DNA from: Sphingomonas sp. TREG-RG-20F-R18-01
GTDB lineage: Bacteria; Pseudomonadota; Alphaproteobacteria; Sphingomonadales; Sphingomonadaceae
Direction of reading: 5' to 3'
NCBI RefSeq assembly: GCF_022662475.1
Contig: NZ_JAKNQQ010000001.1
Span: 992,001 to 1,056,000, forward strand
DNA: 64,000 nucleotides
The position numbers were made by a program, and so were the translations under genes. The notes beneath the pieces are model-generated. The model saw nothing but the letters and a program-made list of their open reading frames with translations. It had not been told where the DNA came from and did not search any database. Positions 1-8,977 of this stretch are shown in pieces. Position 1 is the first letter of the stretch. Each line of letters starts with the position of its first letter.

Positions 1-1
1 C

Positions 2-538
2 CGCCGTGATCTGCTCGCGCGGCTCGGGGTGACGCCTGGCCGCATCGCCGCGCCCGACATCGACGAAAGTCCGCACAAGGCCGAACCGCCTCGTGTCTAC
101 GTGACGCGGATCGCCGAGGCCAAGGCGCGCGCGGTGGAGCGTGCCGCGGGCGAGGTGATTCTCGCGGGCGACACGACGATCGCGCTCGGCCGCCGGATCC
201 TCGGCAAGGCCGAGGACGCGGCCACCGTCCGTACGATGCTCACCGCACTGTCCGGCCGCCGCCACCACTGTCTTACCGCGGTCAGCGTGGTGGACGCTAC
301 CGGCAAGCTCCGCACCCGGCTGTCCGACACCATCGTCGCGTTCAAGCCGCTCTCCCCCGCCGAGATCCAGGCCTATGGCGATTGCGGCGAAGGGCTGGGC
401 AAGGCGGGCGGTTATGCGATCCAGGGACGTGCCGAGGCGTTCGTGCGGTTCCTGTCGGGGTCGCATTCGGGCGTGATCGGGCTGCCGCTGTTCGAGACTC
501 GCGCCTTGCTGCTCGCGGCGGGCGTACCGCTTGACTGA
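2..538 (+). CDS. maf: Maf-like nucleotide pyrophosphatase, 5' truncated
   Basis: Maf/YhdE-family nucleoside triphosphate pyrophosphatase, a cytosolic house-cleaning enzyme for non-canonical or modified nucleotides. The frame is open to the window edge, and its first residues read RRDLLARLG, which fits the conserved SPRR segment near the Maf N-terminus, so about 10-15 residues lie outside the window. Further family signals are the ESPHKAEPP stretch, GDTTIALG (the conserved D of the active site) and GKAGGYAIQG near the C-terminus. The stop overlaps the TTG start of the following RNase gene. The order maf, RNase E/G-like, yacG is a common alphaproteobacterial arrangement, usually preceded by infA. 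The GTG at 29 should not be taken as the start. Confidence 0.93.
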   Translation, partial: RRDLLARLGVTPGRIAAPDIDESPHKAEPPRVYVTRIAEAKARAVERAAGEVILAGDTTIALGRRILGKAEDAATVRTMLTALSGRRHHCLTAVSVVDATGKLRTRLSDTIVAFKPLSPAEIQAYGDCGEGLGKAGGYAIQGRAEAFVRFLSGSHSGVIGLPLFETRALLLAAGVPLD

Positions 539-1499
539 GTGGCTCCACGAGGGCGGGATCGGCGAAACCCGCGCCGCACTGGTCGTCGACGGCGCGATCG
601 TCGAGGCGCGGATCGAACTGGATCGCCCCGGCGCCCACCCCACCCCCCGGCTCGGCGCGGTGTTCCCCGCCAGGCTGGTCGAGATCACCGTCAAGGGCCG
701 CGAGGGCCGGGTCAGCTTCGACGGCGGCGAGGCGGTGCTCACGCCGTTGCCCCAGGGCATCACGCAAGGCGCGACGCTGACGGTCGAACTCGTCCGTGAG
801 GCGATTCCCGAGGCAGGCCGCACCAAGCTTCCGCGCGTCGCCCCCGCCGAGGGCCCGCCGCGCGACGGGCCGGACCTGCTCGCGCGAATCACCGCCAGCG
901 GCATCCCCGTCCGCACGCTCCATCCGCACGAACCCGATCTGCTCGAGGCGGCGGGCTGGTCCGAGCTGCTCGAGGAAGCGATGACCGGCGACATTCCCTT
1001 CCACGGGCCGGTCGGGGGCGCGCTGCGGATGAGCCCGACGCCCGCGATGACGCTGTTCGACGTCGACGGCTATCCCCCGCTCGAACCGCTCGCGCTCGCG
1101 GCGGCAAAGGCGGTCGCGGCGGCGATCGTGCGGATGGACATCGGCGGGTCGATCGGCATCGACTTCCCGACGCTCACCGGCAAGGCGGCGCGCGCCGCGG
1201 TCGATGCCGCGATCGACGCCGGCCTCCCGCAACCGTTCGACCGGACCGCGATGAACGGCTTCGGTTTCGTCCAGATCATCCGCCGCCGCCCGCGCGCATC
1301 GCTTCCCGAACTGCTCCGCGCCGATCCCGCCGCGGCACAGGCACGCGCGCTGCTCCGCCGAATCGAGCGCACCCCGCCGCCCGTTCCGGCGAATCACCGA
1401 ATCGCGGCGCGAGTCCACGCGGCCTTGCGCGCGCACCCGGACTGGACCGCCGCGCTCGCGAAGCGTACCGGCGTCACTCCGATCTTCGAAAGCGTCTGA
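531..1499 (+). CDS. RNase E/G-like ribonuclease, short form
   Basis: Probable ribonuclease of the RNase E/G family, about 322 residues, shorter than full RNase G because it lacks the C-terminal zinc-link and small domain. The N-terminal part resembles the S1-like region (GAVFPARLVEITVKGREG), and the C-terminal half has the RNase-H/DNase-I-like segment with SIGIDFPTLTGKA, in which the acidic residue of the metal site falls in GIDFP. The start is TTG at 531, chosen because it overlaps the maf stop and no ATG exists nearby in frame. The 3' end shares one base with the yacG ATG, so the three genes are probably translated together. Substrate is not visible from sequence; RNA processing is inferred from the family. 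Confidence 0.85.
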   Translation: MTEWLHEGGIGETRAALVVDGAIVEARIELDRPGAHPTPRLGAVFPARLVEITVKGREGRVSFDGGEAVLTPLPQGITQGATLTVELVREAIPEAGRTKLPRVAPAEGPPRDGPDLLARITASGIPVRTLHPHEPDLLEAAGWSELLEEAMTGDIPFHGPVGGALRMSPTPAMTLFDVDGYPPLEPLALAAAKAVAAAIVRMDIGGSIGIDFPTLTGKAARAAVDAAIDAGLPQPFDRTAMNGFGFVQIIRRRPRASLPELLRADPAAAQARALLRRIERTPPPVPANHRIAARVHAALRAHPDWTAALAKRTGVTPIFESV

Positions 1500-1684
1500 T
1501 GCCTCGCACCAAACCCTGCCCGCTGTGCGGAAAACCGCCGTCCGCGGCGCATGCGCCCTTCTGCAGCCAGGGCTGCCGCGACCGCGACCTGCTGCAATGG
1601 CTGGGCGAGGGCTATGCGATTCCGGTGACAACGCCGCCCGGAGATGAAGAAGACGGGCTAGACAGCACGAAATCAGCCGACTAA
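1499..1684 (+). CDS. yacG: DNA gyrase inhibitor YacG
   Basis: Small 61-residue zinc protein of the YacG family, which in E. coli binds GyrB and inhibits DNA gyrase. The zinc ligands are visible as CPLC (residues 7-10) and CSQGC (C22 and C26), followed by the usual RDRDLLQWLGEGYAIP segment and a short acidic tail. The ATG overlaps the preceding RNase stop by one base, so translation is coupled. It is the last gene of the maf operon; tRNA-Phe begins 40 bases downstream on the same strand. Confidence 0.95.
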   Translation: MPRTKPCPLCGKPPSAAHAPFCSQGCRDRDLLQWLGEGYAIPVTTPPGDEEDGLDSTKSAD

Positions 1685-1724
1685 GAGGCCGCTTCCCAGA
1701 CGGCCCCGGCGGGTCGCCCGGTGT

Positions 1725-1800
1725 GCCCGAGTAGCTCAGTTGGTAGAGCATGCGACTGAAAATCGCAGTGTCGGTGGTTCGAATCCGCCCTCGGGCACCA
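1725..1800 (+). tRNA. tRNA-Phe (GAA)
   Basis: A 76-base tRNA with encoded CCA. The 7-bp acceptor stem is GCCCGAG/CTCGGGC with discriminator A. The D arm contains AGCTCAGTTGGTAGAGC, the anticodon arm is TGCGA-CTGAAAA-TCGCA with anticodon GAA, and the T loop is GGTTCGAATCC. All arms pair as expected. Confidence 0.98.
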
Positions 1801-2050
1801 TTTCTTCACGGTGGTGATCCCCCTGTTCGATGTGGCGTCCTGCAAGGCCGAGCCGCAGCACGGGATATCGTCCATTCCACCCAAGCCCTCGCGTAGGACA
1901 GGACGATCATCGGCCAGCGACGCCGATCGTTTTGTTGCCCGCCGCCCTGCCAATCCAGCCCCTTGCAAGTGTCTAGGCCTTGGGCCCTGACAACACGCAC
2001 CGCGCGGCGTTGCCGGACAATTCCGTTCGGGGCGGCCCAAGGGAGAATGG

Positions 2051-3091
2051 ATGTCCTGGCGGAAAAAAGTGGAAGCCCACATCCTGAAGCGCCTGCTCGC
2101 GCTGGTCACCAAGGATTCCCGGCCGAACCTCAACGCGCTCAACGACGTCGTCAAAGACATTCGCATCATCGAACTCAATATGAAGGCCTTTGGCTACGAC
2201 TTGGCACGCCGGATGGCGACCGCGCTGCCGCCGCGATCGGGCACCGGCGCGCAGTTCGTCGGGCTGGCGTCCAAGGCAGCCGTGCAAAACGACATCGAAA
2301 GCGACTGGACCGCGCATTGGGCCGCCGAGCTCAAGACCAGCGTGATCTATCACCGCAAATTGTGGGAACTCGCCTATGTCTTGCAGGCGATCTTCGAACA
2401 CGGCCTGATGGAACCCGGACGCCGGGGCCTTGGCTTCGGTTGCGGGGCGGAACCCATTCCGAGCTACCTCGCTTCGCGCGCCGTCCTGGTAACCGCCACC
2501 GACACCTCGACCGAGAGCGCGCATGCAGCCGGCTGGATCGACAGCGACCAGCATCTCGGATCGGCCTCGAGCCCCTTCCTTTCGCACCTCGTCGATCGGG
2601 ACACGTTCGATCGATTTGTGGTCACCGATACCATCGACATGAACGCCGTGCCCGACACGTTTCGCGACTATGACTTCTGCTGGTCGATCTGCGCGCTGGA
2701 ACACCTGGGCAGCATCGAACGCGGGTTCCGCTTCATCGAACGGTCGCTGGCCACCCTGCGCCCCGGGGGCCTTGCCGTCCATACGTTCGAACTCAACGTC
2801 GAGAACGACGGGCCGACGCTGGACAATTGGATCACGGTTCTGTTTCAACGCAACCATATCGAAGCGTTCGCCGCCAGAATGGCGGCGCAGGGCCATGTCG
2901 TTTCCCGCCTGGATTTCGACTATGGGACCGGCGCGATGGATACGTTCATCGACCTGCCGCCGTGGTTGCACGACATGTCCGCGGAAGACCGTACCCGCCT
3001 GGGAGCGCCGCTGCACCTGAAGCTCGCGATCGATGGCTTCATCTCGACCTCCTTCGGTCTGATCATCACCAAGGGGGCCGAGGACCGCTAG
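2051..3091 (+). CDS. SAM-dependent class I methyltransferase-like protein
   Basis: A 346-residue protein with a Rossmann-type methyltransferase core. Motif I is GLGFGCGAEP at residues 126-135, an acidic residue follows in VTATDTST, and LEHLGSIERGFRFIERS with LRPGGLAVHTFEL matches the methyltransferase-11 type motifs around the active cleft. The first 110 residues are mostly helical and have no obvious homologue that I recognise. Such proteins are often found in polysaccharide or glycan decoration loci, but nothing in the immediate surroundings fixes the substrate. ATG 2051 has a purine-rich GGGAGAA just upstream. A tRNA gene precedes it and a gap of about 520 bases follows, so it is probably monocistronic. 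Confidence 0.8.
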   Translation: MSWRKKVEAHILKRLLALVTKDSRPNLNALNDVVKDIRIIELNMKAFGYDLARRMATALPPRSGTGAQFVGLASKAAVQNDIESDWTAHWAAELKTSVIYHRKLWELAYVLQAIFEHGLMEPGRRGLGFGCGAEPIPSYLASRAVLVTATDTSTESAHAAGWIDSDQHLGSASSPFLSHLVDRDTFDRFVVTDTIDMNAVPDTFRDYDFCWSICALEHLGSIERGFRFIERSLATLRPGGLAVHTFELNVENDGPTLDNWITVLFQRNHIEAFAARMAAQGHVVSRLDFDYGTGAMDTFIDLPPWLHDMSAEDRTRLGAPLHLKLAIDGFISTSFGLIITKGAEDR

Positions 3092-3615
3092 CGCCGCCGA
3101 CCGCGAGCGACTGCGCAGCGGATCCGCACGGCGCCTGTGCGCGCCGCCCGGCGAATTCGTCCGCGCCCTCGGGAAACCCGCAGTATAGCAGAAATAGACC
3201 CGCTCCGCCGCATCTTGCCTCGCCTTGGAAGAATGTCGACGTGACTCTGCGCTTTGCATGAACGTGCTTTGGTCCTGGCGGTATGAAGACGAAGCGGCGA
3301 CGAGACGAGCCTTGCGGGCGTTGGACGCTCCTGACGGTGCGAATGCCGTCGTCCGGAACCGCAGCACCGGGGTCGTGGAGCTCGGAACCTCTCCGGGCAA
3401 AGTCCTGGACTGTCCGGTTTGCGATGGCGCATTGCCCGTCACCGGACCTATGCTCCTGCCGACCCGCATCCTTGCCGGCTGCTGGAACAACCGTTCGACG
3501 GAAGCATTCCGATGAGACCGTGCCCAAGGGCAGTATTGACGATGGCCGCGAACAAGGTGCTCGGGTCCATCGCGACCCGGCTGCCCCCCTCCAAATCTCG
3601 ATGGATCCAACACGC
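3092..3615. other. Non-coding gap without recognisable gene
   Basis: About 520 bases between the methyltransferase and the SDR. Short open frames occur on both strands, but none has a ribosome binding site, a family motif or the strong third-position GC of the neighbours. I see no tRNA, no clear hairpin with a T tract and no repeat. Confidence 0.5.
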
Positions 3616-4377
3616 ATGACCCAGACCAAGCGCACTGCCTTCATCACCGGCGGCACTGCCGGAATCGGCGCGGCCGCCGTTCACGCGTTCGTCGCCGCCG
3701 GCTGGCGCGTCGTCACCACCGGCCGTCGCGCGGACCGGCTCGCCAAGCTGCGCGAATCGCTGGGCGCGGACAACGTGCACACGCTGACGTTCGACATCCG
3801 CGACAAGGCCGCACTGGACAGCGCGATCGCCGGCTTGCCCGCGGCCTTCGCCGACATCGACCTGCTGATCAACAACGCAGGGCTCGCGCTCGGCACGTCG
3901 CCCGCCGATGAAGCGAAGCTCGACGACTGGCAGACGATGATCGACACCAACGTCACTGCGCTGGTTACCGTGACGCGGCTGCTGCTCCCCGGGATCGTCG
4001 CGCGCAAGGGGGCGATCATCAACTTGTCATCGGTCGCGGCGACCTACCCCTATGCGGGCGGCAACGTATATGGCGGGACCAAGGCGTTCGTGCGCCAGTT
4101 CAGCCTCGGGCTGCGCTCGGACCTGCACGGCAAGGGCGTGCGCGTCACCTCGATCGAGCCCGGCATGGTCGAGACCGAATTCACTACGATCCGCACCGGC
4201 GGCGACAAGGCCGCGTCGGACAAGCTGTACGGCGGCGTCAACCCGATGACCGCCGAGGACATTGCGGCGACCATGCTATGGGTCGCCGAACAGCCGAAGC
4301 ACCTCAACATCAACACACTGGAACTGATGCCGGTCAACCAGTCGTTCGCCGGCTTCGCGGTCGCGCGCGAGGGATGA
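3616..4377 (+). CDS. Short-chain dehydrogenase, YdfG type
   Basis: NAD(P)-dependent short-chain dehydrogenase of 253 residues. The cofactor loop is TGGTAGIG (residues 11-18), the NNAG motif is at 86-89, and the catalytic residues are S139 (INLSSV), Y152 and K156 (YGGTK). The segment AGGNVYGGTKAFVRQFSLGLRSDL is arranged as in E. coli YdfG, an enzyme acting on 3-hydroxy acids, serine and malonic semialdehyde. An upstream in-frame ATG at 3601 is also possible; 3616 gives the usual family N-terminus. A short GC hairpin with five T residues follows the stop. Exact substrate is unknown. Confidence 0.88.
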   Translation: MTQTKRTAFITGGTAGIGAAAVHAFVAAGWRVVTTGRRADRLAKLRESLGADNVHTLTFDIRDKAALDSAIAGLPAAFADIDLLINNAGLALGTSPADEAKLDDWQTMIDTNVTALVTVTRLLLPGIVARKGAIINLSSVAATYPYAGGNVYGGTKAFVRQFSLGLRSDLHGKGVRVTSIEPGMVETEFTTIRTGGDKAASDKLYGGVNPMTAEDIAATMLWVAEQPKHLNINTLELMPVNQSFAGFAVAREG

Positions 4378-4384
4378 TATCGCG

Positions 4385-4400
4385 GGCGTAACGCCTTTTT
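4385..4400 (+). terminator. Probable intrinsic terminator after SDR
   Basis: GGCG-TAA-CGCC stem directly followed by TTTTT, eight bases after the SDR stop. The stem is short (4-5 bp), so termination may be partial. Confidence 0.45.
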
Positions 4401-4456
4401 AGGGGGCGGTGGGGCACAAGGCGCGGGACCATTCCCGAGCCAGGCGGCCCCATTCG

Positions 4457-6931
4457 ATGCAGCGCTACCCCCTGATTGCCCCCAATCCCCCGAGGCTGAG
4501 CGAGCGGGTCGCCGCGCTCCGCCGGGTCGAAGCCTCGGGCATTTACAGCAACCACGGCCCCGAAGTCTGCGCGTTCGAGGCGGAGGCGACCGAACGCATG
4601 TTCGGGGGGCGGGGCGCGTGCCTCGCGGTTGCCAATGCGACGCTGGGCCTGATGATCGCGCTGCGCGAGGCGGCGGGCGACAAGCCCGGCACGCGCTACG
4701 CGCTGATGCCCGCGCTGACCTTCGCGGCGACCGCGCAGGCGGCGCTGTGGGCGGGGCTGACCCCGCTGATCTGCGACATCGACCCGTCCGACTGGACCGC
4801 CAGCGCGGCCGAGGAGGAACGGTTGCTCGCCGATTATGGCGACCGGATCGCGGTGATGCTGCCGTATGCCACCTATGGCACCGCGATCGACCTCGACCGC
4901 TATGCCTGGTTGCAGCGGCAGACCGGGGTCGGCGTGGTGATCGATGCCGCGGCCTCGCTCGGCACGATCGACGACAGCGGCGCGGGGTTCGGCAGCGGTG
5001 CCCCCTTCGCGGTCGTCTATTCGATGCATGCGACCAAGACCTTCGCGGTCGCCGAGGGCGGGCTGATCCATGCGGGCGACGCGCGGCTGATCGACCGGTT
5101 GCGCGCGATGACCAATTTCGGGTTCGAGACCGGGCGCAGCGCGACGCTCCCAGGGATCAACGCCAAGCTGCCCGAGGTGATCGCGGTGATGGCACGCGCC
5201 AAGCTCGCCGAGATCGATGCCGTGTGCGATCATCGCGCGGCACTGGAAGAAGCGTATCGCGCACAGTTACGGGGCGTCACGTTCCAGCAGGGCGAAGGCC
5301 GCCGCCGCGCGAGCCAGTTCATGCCGGTTTTGCTACCCGAGCATCTCGCGGGGCGGCGTGATGCGATCAGCGCGGCGATCGAGGCGGCGGGTGTTGGCGT
5401 GGGCCGCTATTTCAGCCCGCATCTCGGCGAACAACCGCTGTTCCAGCGCTGCGCCACGATCCTGCCGACGCCGCACGCCGATGCGATCGCGGCGCGCTCG
5501 CTGTCGCTTCCCGTCACCGATGCAATGACGGTCGAGGACGTCGCGGTGATCGCCGAGCGCGTCAACCGCATCCTCGCCGCCGAAGAACGCGTGCCGGCGC
5601 GCCCGCGTGGCCAGGCGGTCGCGTCGGTGCTGATCGTGGGCGGCGGGCCGGCCGGCACCGCCTTGCTCACCGCCGCCAGCAAGCGCGGACGCCTGCCCGA
5701 TCTCGCGGCTTCGGGGCTGGTCGTCGTCGAACGCGGGGGCGCCCTCGGCGAGGGGCGGATCGGGCGCTATGCAATCACGTCGGACAGTACGGCCGAGACC
5801 TTCCTGAGCGCGGTAAAGGACAATCCGCACCCCGAGATCGCAGCGCTGGTCGATCACCCGACCGGCCGCGTGGTCGGGCAGCATATCGGGGCGCTTGGCG
5901 TGCCGCTGATCGAGGCGGGACCGTTCGTCCGCGCCACGGGCGAGCGGCTGCACGGCCTGATCGGTCAGCACGGCGGGACCGTGCTGACCGGACATGAGGT
6001 GTTGCGCTCGACCCGGACCTCCGGCGGCCTGTGGTCGAGCCGGCTGCGGCGGCTCGCCGACGGGCAGGAGTTCGACCAGCTGTCGCGCGCGCTGGTCGTC
6101 GCGACCGGCGGGCATCAGCCGCTCGATCGGCTCGCGGCGCAGCGGGTCGGCGGCGTGTCGCTCGTCAGCGACGTCGGCGACCGGCTGATCCAGTCGGACG
6201 AGGCGCTGGCGCTCGGCGGCCCGGCGCGGATCATCGACCTGCTCACGCGCAAGCGCGATCCGAAGATCGTGGTGATCGGCGGCTCGACCAGCGCGCTCGC
6301 GACGATCGTGCTGCTGCTCAAGACCAGCGCGATCCCGTTCGGGGCGAACGCGATCACCCTGTTCCACCGCCGCCCGCTCCGGCCCTTCTACCCCACGCCC
6401 GAGGCGGCGCATGCCGAGGGCTTTACCGATTTCGGCCCGGACGACATCTGTCCGGTCAGCGGGTTCGTCTATCGCCTGGCGGGGTTCCGGCTCGAGGCGC
6501 GCGACCTCGTGCTGCGGATGCTCCGCGTCGACGGGCGCACCCCCGACCCGCGGGTATTCGCGCACCGCGTCTCGGCCGAGAACGATGCGGTAGCGCGTAC
6601 CGCGCTTTCCGAGGCCGACCTGGTGATCGCGGCGCTCGGCTATCGTCCGCGCGCACATGACCTGCGCGCGGCCGACGGCAGCGCGATCACGCTCGCCGCA
6701 CAGGACGGGCGGGCGATGGTCGACCGGCATTGCCGGATCGTCGACGCAGCCGGCGATGCGATCCCCGGGCTGTACGGGATCGGGCTCGCCGCGGGGTTCG
6801 TGCCATGGGGGCACCTCGGCGGCGAGGCGAGTTTCTCGGGCCAGGCCAATGGCCTATGGCAATGGCAGAACGATGTCGGCGCGATGATCGTCGATCAGGT
6901 GCTGGGCGAAGCGCAGCGGGCGGTCGCATGA
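4457..6931 (+). CDS. Fused DegT-family PLP aminotransferase and FAD/NAD(P)-binding protein
   Basis: An 824-residue protein with two unrelated enzymatic halves. Residues 1-375 form a DegT/DnrJ/EryC1/StrS aminotransferase, the fold used for sugar amination: the PLP lysine is K194 in HATKTFAVAEGG and the cofactor aspartate is in VIDAAASLG. Residues 376-388 are a linker. Residues 389-824 are a flavoprotein with GGGPAG at 395-400, an internal VVIGGSTSALAT nucleotide motif and a C-terminal GLYGIGLAAGF segment, typical of FAD-dependent monooxygenases or oxidoreductases. ATG 4457 is preferred over GTG 4409 because the family N-terminus begins there. The gene overlaps the glycosyltransferase by four bases. 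A joint action, such as amination followed by oxidation of a sugar or amino acid, is inference only. Confidence 0.82.
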   Translation: MQRYPLIAPNPPRLSERVAALRRVEASGIYSNHGPEVCAFEAEATERMFGGRGACLAVANATLGLMIALREAAGDKPGTRYALMPALTFAATAQAALWAGLTPLICDIDPSDWTASAAEEERLLADYGDRIAVMLPYATYGTAIDLDRYAWLQRQTGVGVVIDAAASLGTIDDSGAGFGSGAPFAVVYSMHATKTFAVAEGGLIHAGDARLIDRLRAMTNFGFETGRSATLPGINAKLPEVIAVMARAKLAEIDAVCDHRAALEEAYRAQLRGVTFQQGEGRRRASQFMPVLLPEHLAGRRDAISAAIEAAGVGVGRYFSPHLGEQPLFQRCATILPTPHADAIAARSLSLPVTDAMTVEDVAVIAERVNRILAAEERVPARPRGQAVASVLIVGGGPAGTALLTAASKRGRLPDLAASGLVVVERGGALGEGRIGRYAITSDSTAETFLSAVKDNPHPEIAALVDHPTGRVVGQHIGALGVPLIEAGPFVRATGERLHGLIGQHGGTVLTGHEVLRSTRTSGGLWSSRLRRLADGQEFDQLSRALVVATGGHQPLDRLAAQRVGGVSLVSDVGDRLIQSDEALALGGPARIIDLLTRKRDPKIVVIGGSTSALATIVLLLKTSAIPFGANAITLFHRRPLRPFYPTPEAAHAEGFTDFGPDDICPVSGFVYRLAGFRLEARDLVLRMLRVDGRTPDPRVFAHRVSAENDAVARTALSEADLVIAALGYRPRAHDLRAADGSAITLAAQDGRAMVDRHCRIVDAAGDAIPGLYGIGLAAGFVPWGHLGGEASFSGQANGLWQWQNDVGAMIVDQVLGEAQRAVA

Positions 6932-7998
6932 TTGATCCCGTCGTCAGCGTCCTCATCCCGACCTACAATGGCGCCGCGCTGATCGGGGAGACGATCGCGT
7001 CGCTGCAGGCGCAAACGCTCGGCGCGTTCGAGGCGATCGTGATCGACGATTGTTCGCGCGACGACACCGCCGCGGTGGTCGCGGCGATCGACGACCCGCG
7101 GATCCGCCTGATCCGCGCCGAGCAGAACCGCGGCGTCGTGCTGACCCGCAACGCCGCGCTGGCGCTGGCACGCGGGCGCTGCATCGCCGCGCTCGACCAG
7201 GACGACCTGTGCCATCCCGAACGCTTCGCGCGGCAGGTCGCCTATCTCGATGCACATCCCGGCATGGCGCTGGTCGGCACCGCGACCAACGTGCTGCAGG
7301 ATGGCGCGATCCTGCCGTCCGCGCTAGCGCCGGTCTCGACCCCGCTGCTGATCCAGTGGCTGATGCGGATCGAGAACCCGCTGGTGTGGTCGTCGGTGAT
7401 GATCCGCACCACCGCGGCACGGCAGCTCGATCCGTTCAATCGCCCGGCGCTGCAATATGCCGAGGACTTCGACCTGTACCACCGGATCGCCGCGATCGGC
7501 GGGGTCGCACGGCTCGATGCCGAATTGCTGACCTACCGGCGGCATGGCGACGGTGCATCGCAGCGGCAGGTGCTGGCGATGCGCGACAGTGCCACGCGGG
7601 TGCTGGCGGAGGTCTATGCGCCCCTGTTCGGCGAGACGGCGGCGGCGGTCGCGGGGCTGATCGTGCGGCATGTGATGGGGCAGGAACCGGTCGGTGATCG
7701 CGCGACGCTTGAGCGGATCGGCGATGCGCTGGTGCGATTGCAGGAGGACTTCCTCGCCACGCACCGCCCGGACAAGGCGAGCAGCAAGCTGATCCGCTGG
7801 GAAACCGCGCGCCGCTGGGCACGGATCGGGCGCGCGGGGCTGCGCACCGGGGGGTTGCGGCTGGGCGACGCGACCGGGGTGCGACCGAACCATCTCGGGC
7901 TGGGCTATGCCGGGATCGAGGAGCTGGTGCTGTCCCGACTGGTGGGAACGGTCCGCTCGGTGCAGCGCCGGCGCGCGGCGCGATCGGCGGCGCGGTAG
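6928..7998 (+). CDS. Family 2 glycosyltransferase
   Basis: Inverting GT-A glycosyltransferase of 356 residues. VSVLIPTYNGAALIGETIAS opens the nucleotide-binding fold, D40-D41 lie in VIDDCSRDDT, and DQDD at 90-93 is the metal-binding DxD position. YAEDFDLYHRIA resembles the ED catalytic-base region. There are no membrane spans. The ATG overlaps the preceding fusion gene (ATGA), so both are made together and probably work on the same glycan or glycosylated metabolite. Donor and acceptor cannot be read from sequence. Confidence 0.88.
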   Translation: MIDPVVSVLIPTYNGAALIGETIASLQAQTLGAFEAIVIDDCSRDDTAAVVAAIDDPRIRLIRAEQNRGVVLTRNAALALARGRCIAALDQDDLCHPERFARQVAYLDAHPGMALVGTATNVLQDGAILPSALAPVSTPLLIQWLMRIENPLVWSSVMIRTTAARQLDPFNRPALQYAEDFDLYHRIAAIGGVARLDAELLTYRRHGDGASQRQVLAMRDSATRVLAEVYAPLFGETAAAVAGLIVRHVMGQEPVGDRATLERIGDALVRLQEDFLATHRPDKASSKLIRWETARRWARIGRAGLRTGGLRLGDATGVRPNHLGLGYAGIEELVLSRLVGTVRSVQRRRAARSAAR

Positions 7999-8019
7999 GG
8001 CTCGGTTGGGTGAAGCGCC

Positions 8020-8312
8020 GTCACCCCGGCGTAGGCATGGCCTCTGCGAAAGTCGCACTGTTGCTCCTTCCCGTCACCCCGGCGCAGGCTGCGGCCGCCA
8101 TGCAAGGGGGCAAAACCGGTGATACCGCAAGCAGCCGTCTCGCCGCGCCCGGATAACCACACGGCCCCGGCCTTCGCCGGGGTGACGGATGCGGGATCGA
8201 GCGACTTTCGCAGCGGTCGCGCGTACGCGGGGGTCGCCATGCAACAGCAGCCGACGGACAGACCGGATGCCACACCCCCGGCGGCCCCTGGCTGCGCCGA
8301 GGTGACGGCTGG
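8020..8312. repeat. Cluster of palindromic REP-like units
   Basis: The gap between the glycosyltransferase and alkB is built from units of the type CGTCACCCCGGCG(N)AGGC. Forward copies start near 8029 and 8091, and inverse copies (GCCGGGGTGACGG type) end near 8188 and 8308. A perfect 13-base inverted pair, CTGCGAAAGTCGC at 8044-8056 and its complement at 8201-8213, frames the inner part. Copies of the same unit lie at 11929 and 26654. Such elements are common between genes in sphingomonads. Confidence 0.75.
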
Positions 8313-8918
8313 TCAGCCCGCACGCTCGTCCCGCTCGCGCGCGGAAAGGCTACGGAACGTCACCGACCAGCGCGTTTCTTCAATTGGGGCGATGCTATGC
8401 TCCCAATCCCAGCGTGCCTCGCCCGAGAGATGGTAGATCGAACGCGGCTCCAGCGGTTGGGTCTCGCGGCGATATTGGATCCGGCCGTCGCGTTCCCCGG
8501 TCCGCCGCCGGAACCGCATCGCCGCCGGCGCGCCGAGCGACAGGCCGACCACATGGTCGAACATCGGGCGGTCGCGATGCCAGCCGATCCCCGCGCCCGG
8601 ATCGTAGCGGATCACCAGCGCCTGGACGAGCGCATCCGCTTCCAACCCTGCAAAAGCCGCCGCCCGCGCGCGGATCGGCAACAGCGCGTCCGGCATCGGC
8701 TCGGCCGCGGCGAAAGTCCCACGCTCGAAATCATAGTGCCAGCCGAACGACGCGGTCAGCCGCTTGCCCAGCCATTGCTGGAAGCGAAACGGAGCAAGCG
8801 GCGCGGAATCGACCAGCGCAATCAGCGCCGCCTCCTCCGCAGCGGCAAGGAACCGCTCCGCCGCCGCCAGCCCGGGCAGCAGCGGCGTCGCGAACAGATC
8901 AATCTGAGACGAAGCCAT
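8313..8918 (-). CDS. AlkB-like 2-oxoglutarate/Fe(II) dioxygenase
   Basis: A 201-residue AlkB-family dioxygenase, which repairs alkylated bases in DNA or RNA by oxidative demethylation. The iron ligands are H114 and D116 (GWHRDRPMFDH) and H174 (WDWEHSI); the 2-oxoglutarate arginine lies in TRWSVTFR (R183/R189). Its compact form with SIYHLSGEARWDWEH is that of the alpha-ketoglutarate-dependent AlkB homologues common in alphaproteobacteria. The start ATG at 8918 gives MASSQID; an open frame extends much further upstream but lies inside the kinase gene on the same strand and is not coding. It ends in the repeat cluster. No partner gene is evident. Confidence 0.9.
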   Translation of the reverse strand: MASSQIDLFATPLLPGLAAAERFLAAAEEAALIALVDSAPLAPFRFQQWLGKRLTASFGWHYDFERGTFAAAEPMPDALLPIRARAAAFAGLEADALVQALVIRYDPGAGIGWHRDRPMFDHVVGLSLGAPAAMRFRRRTGERDGRIQYRRETQPLEPRSIYHLSGEARWDWEHSIAPIEETRWSVTFRSLSARERDERAG

Positions 8919-8977
8919 GCGCCCGATATAAGGACGCGACGCCGCACACCAAACCCGCCCGCCCCAGGCTGCCCGGA

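Noticed and set aside
3225..3515. A 96-residue plus-strand frame in the gap before the SDR
   Set aside because: No ribosome site, no motif and competing frames of similar size; not distinguishable from chance.
1973..3613. A 546-residue minus-strand frame opposite the methyltransferase
   Set aside because: No family motif; the plus-strand gene carries methyltransferase motifs. High GC leaves the third-position-opposite frame open.
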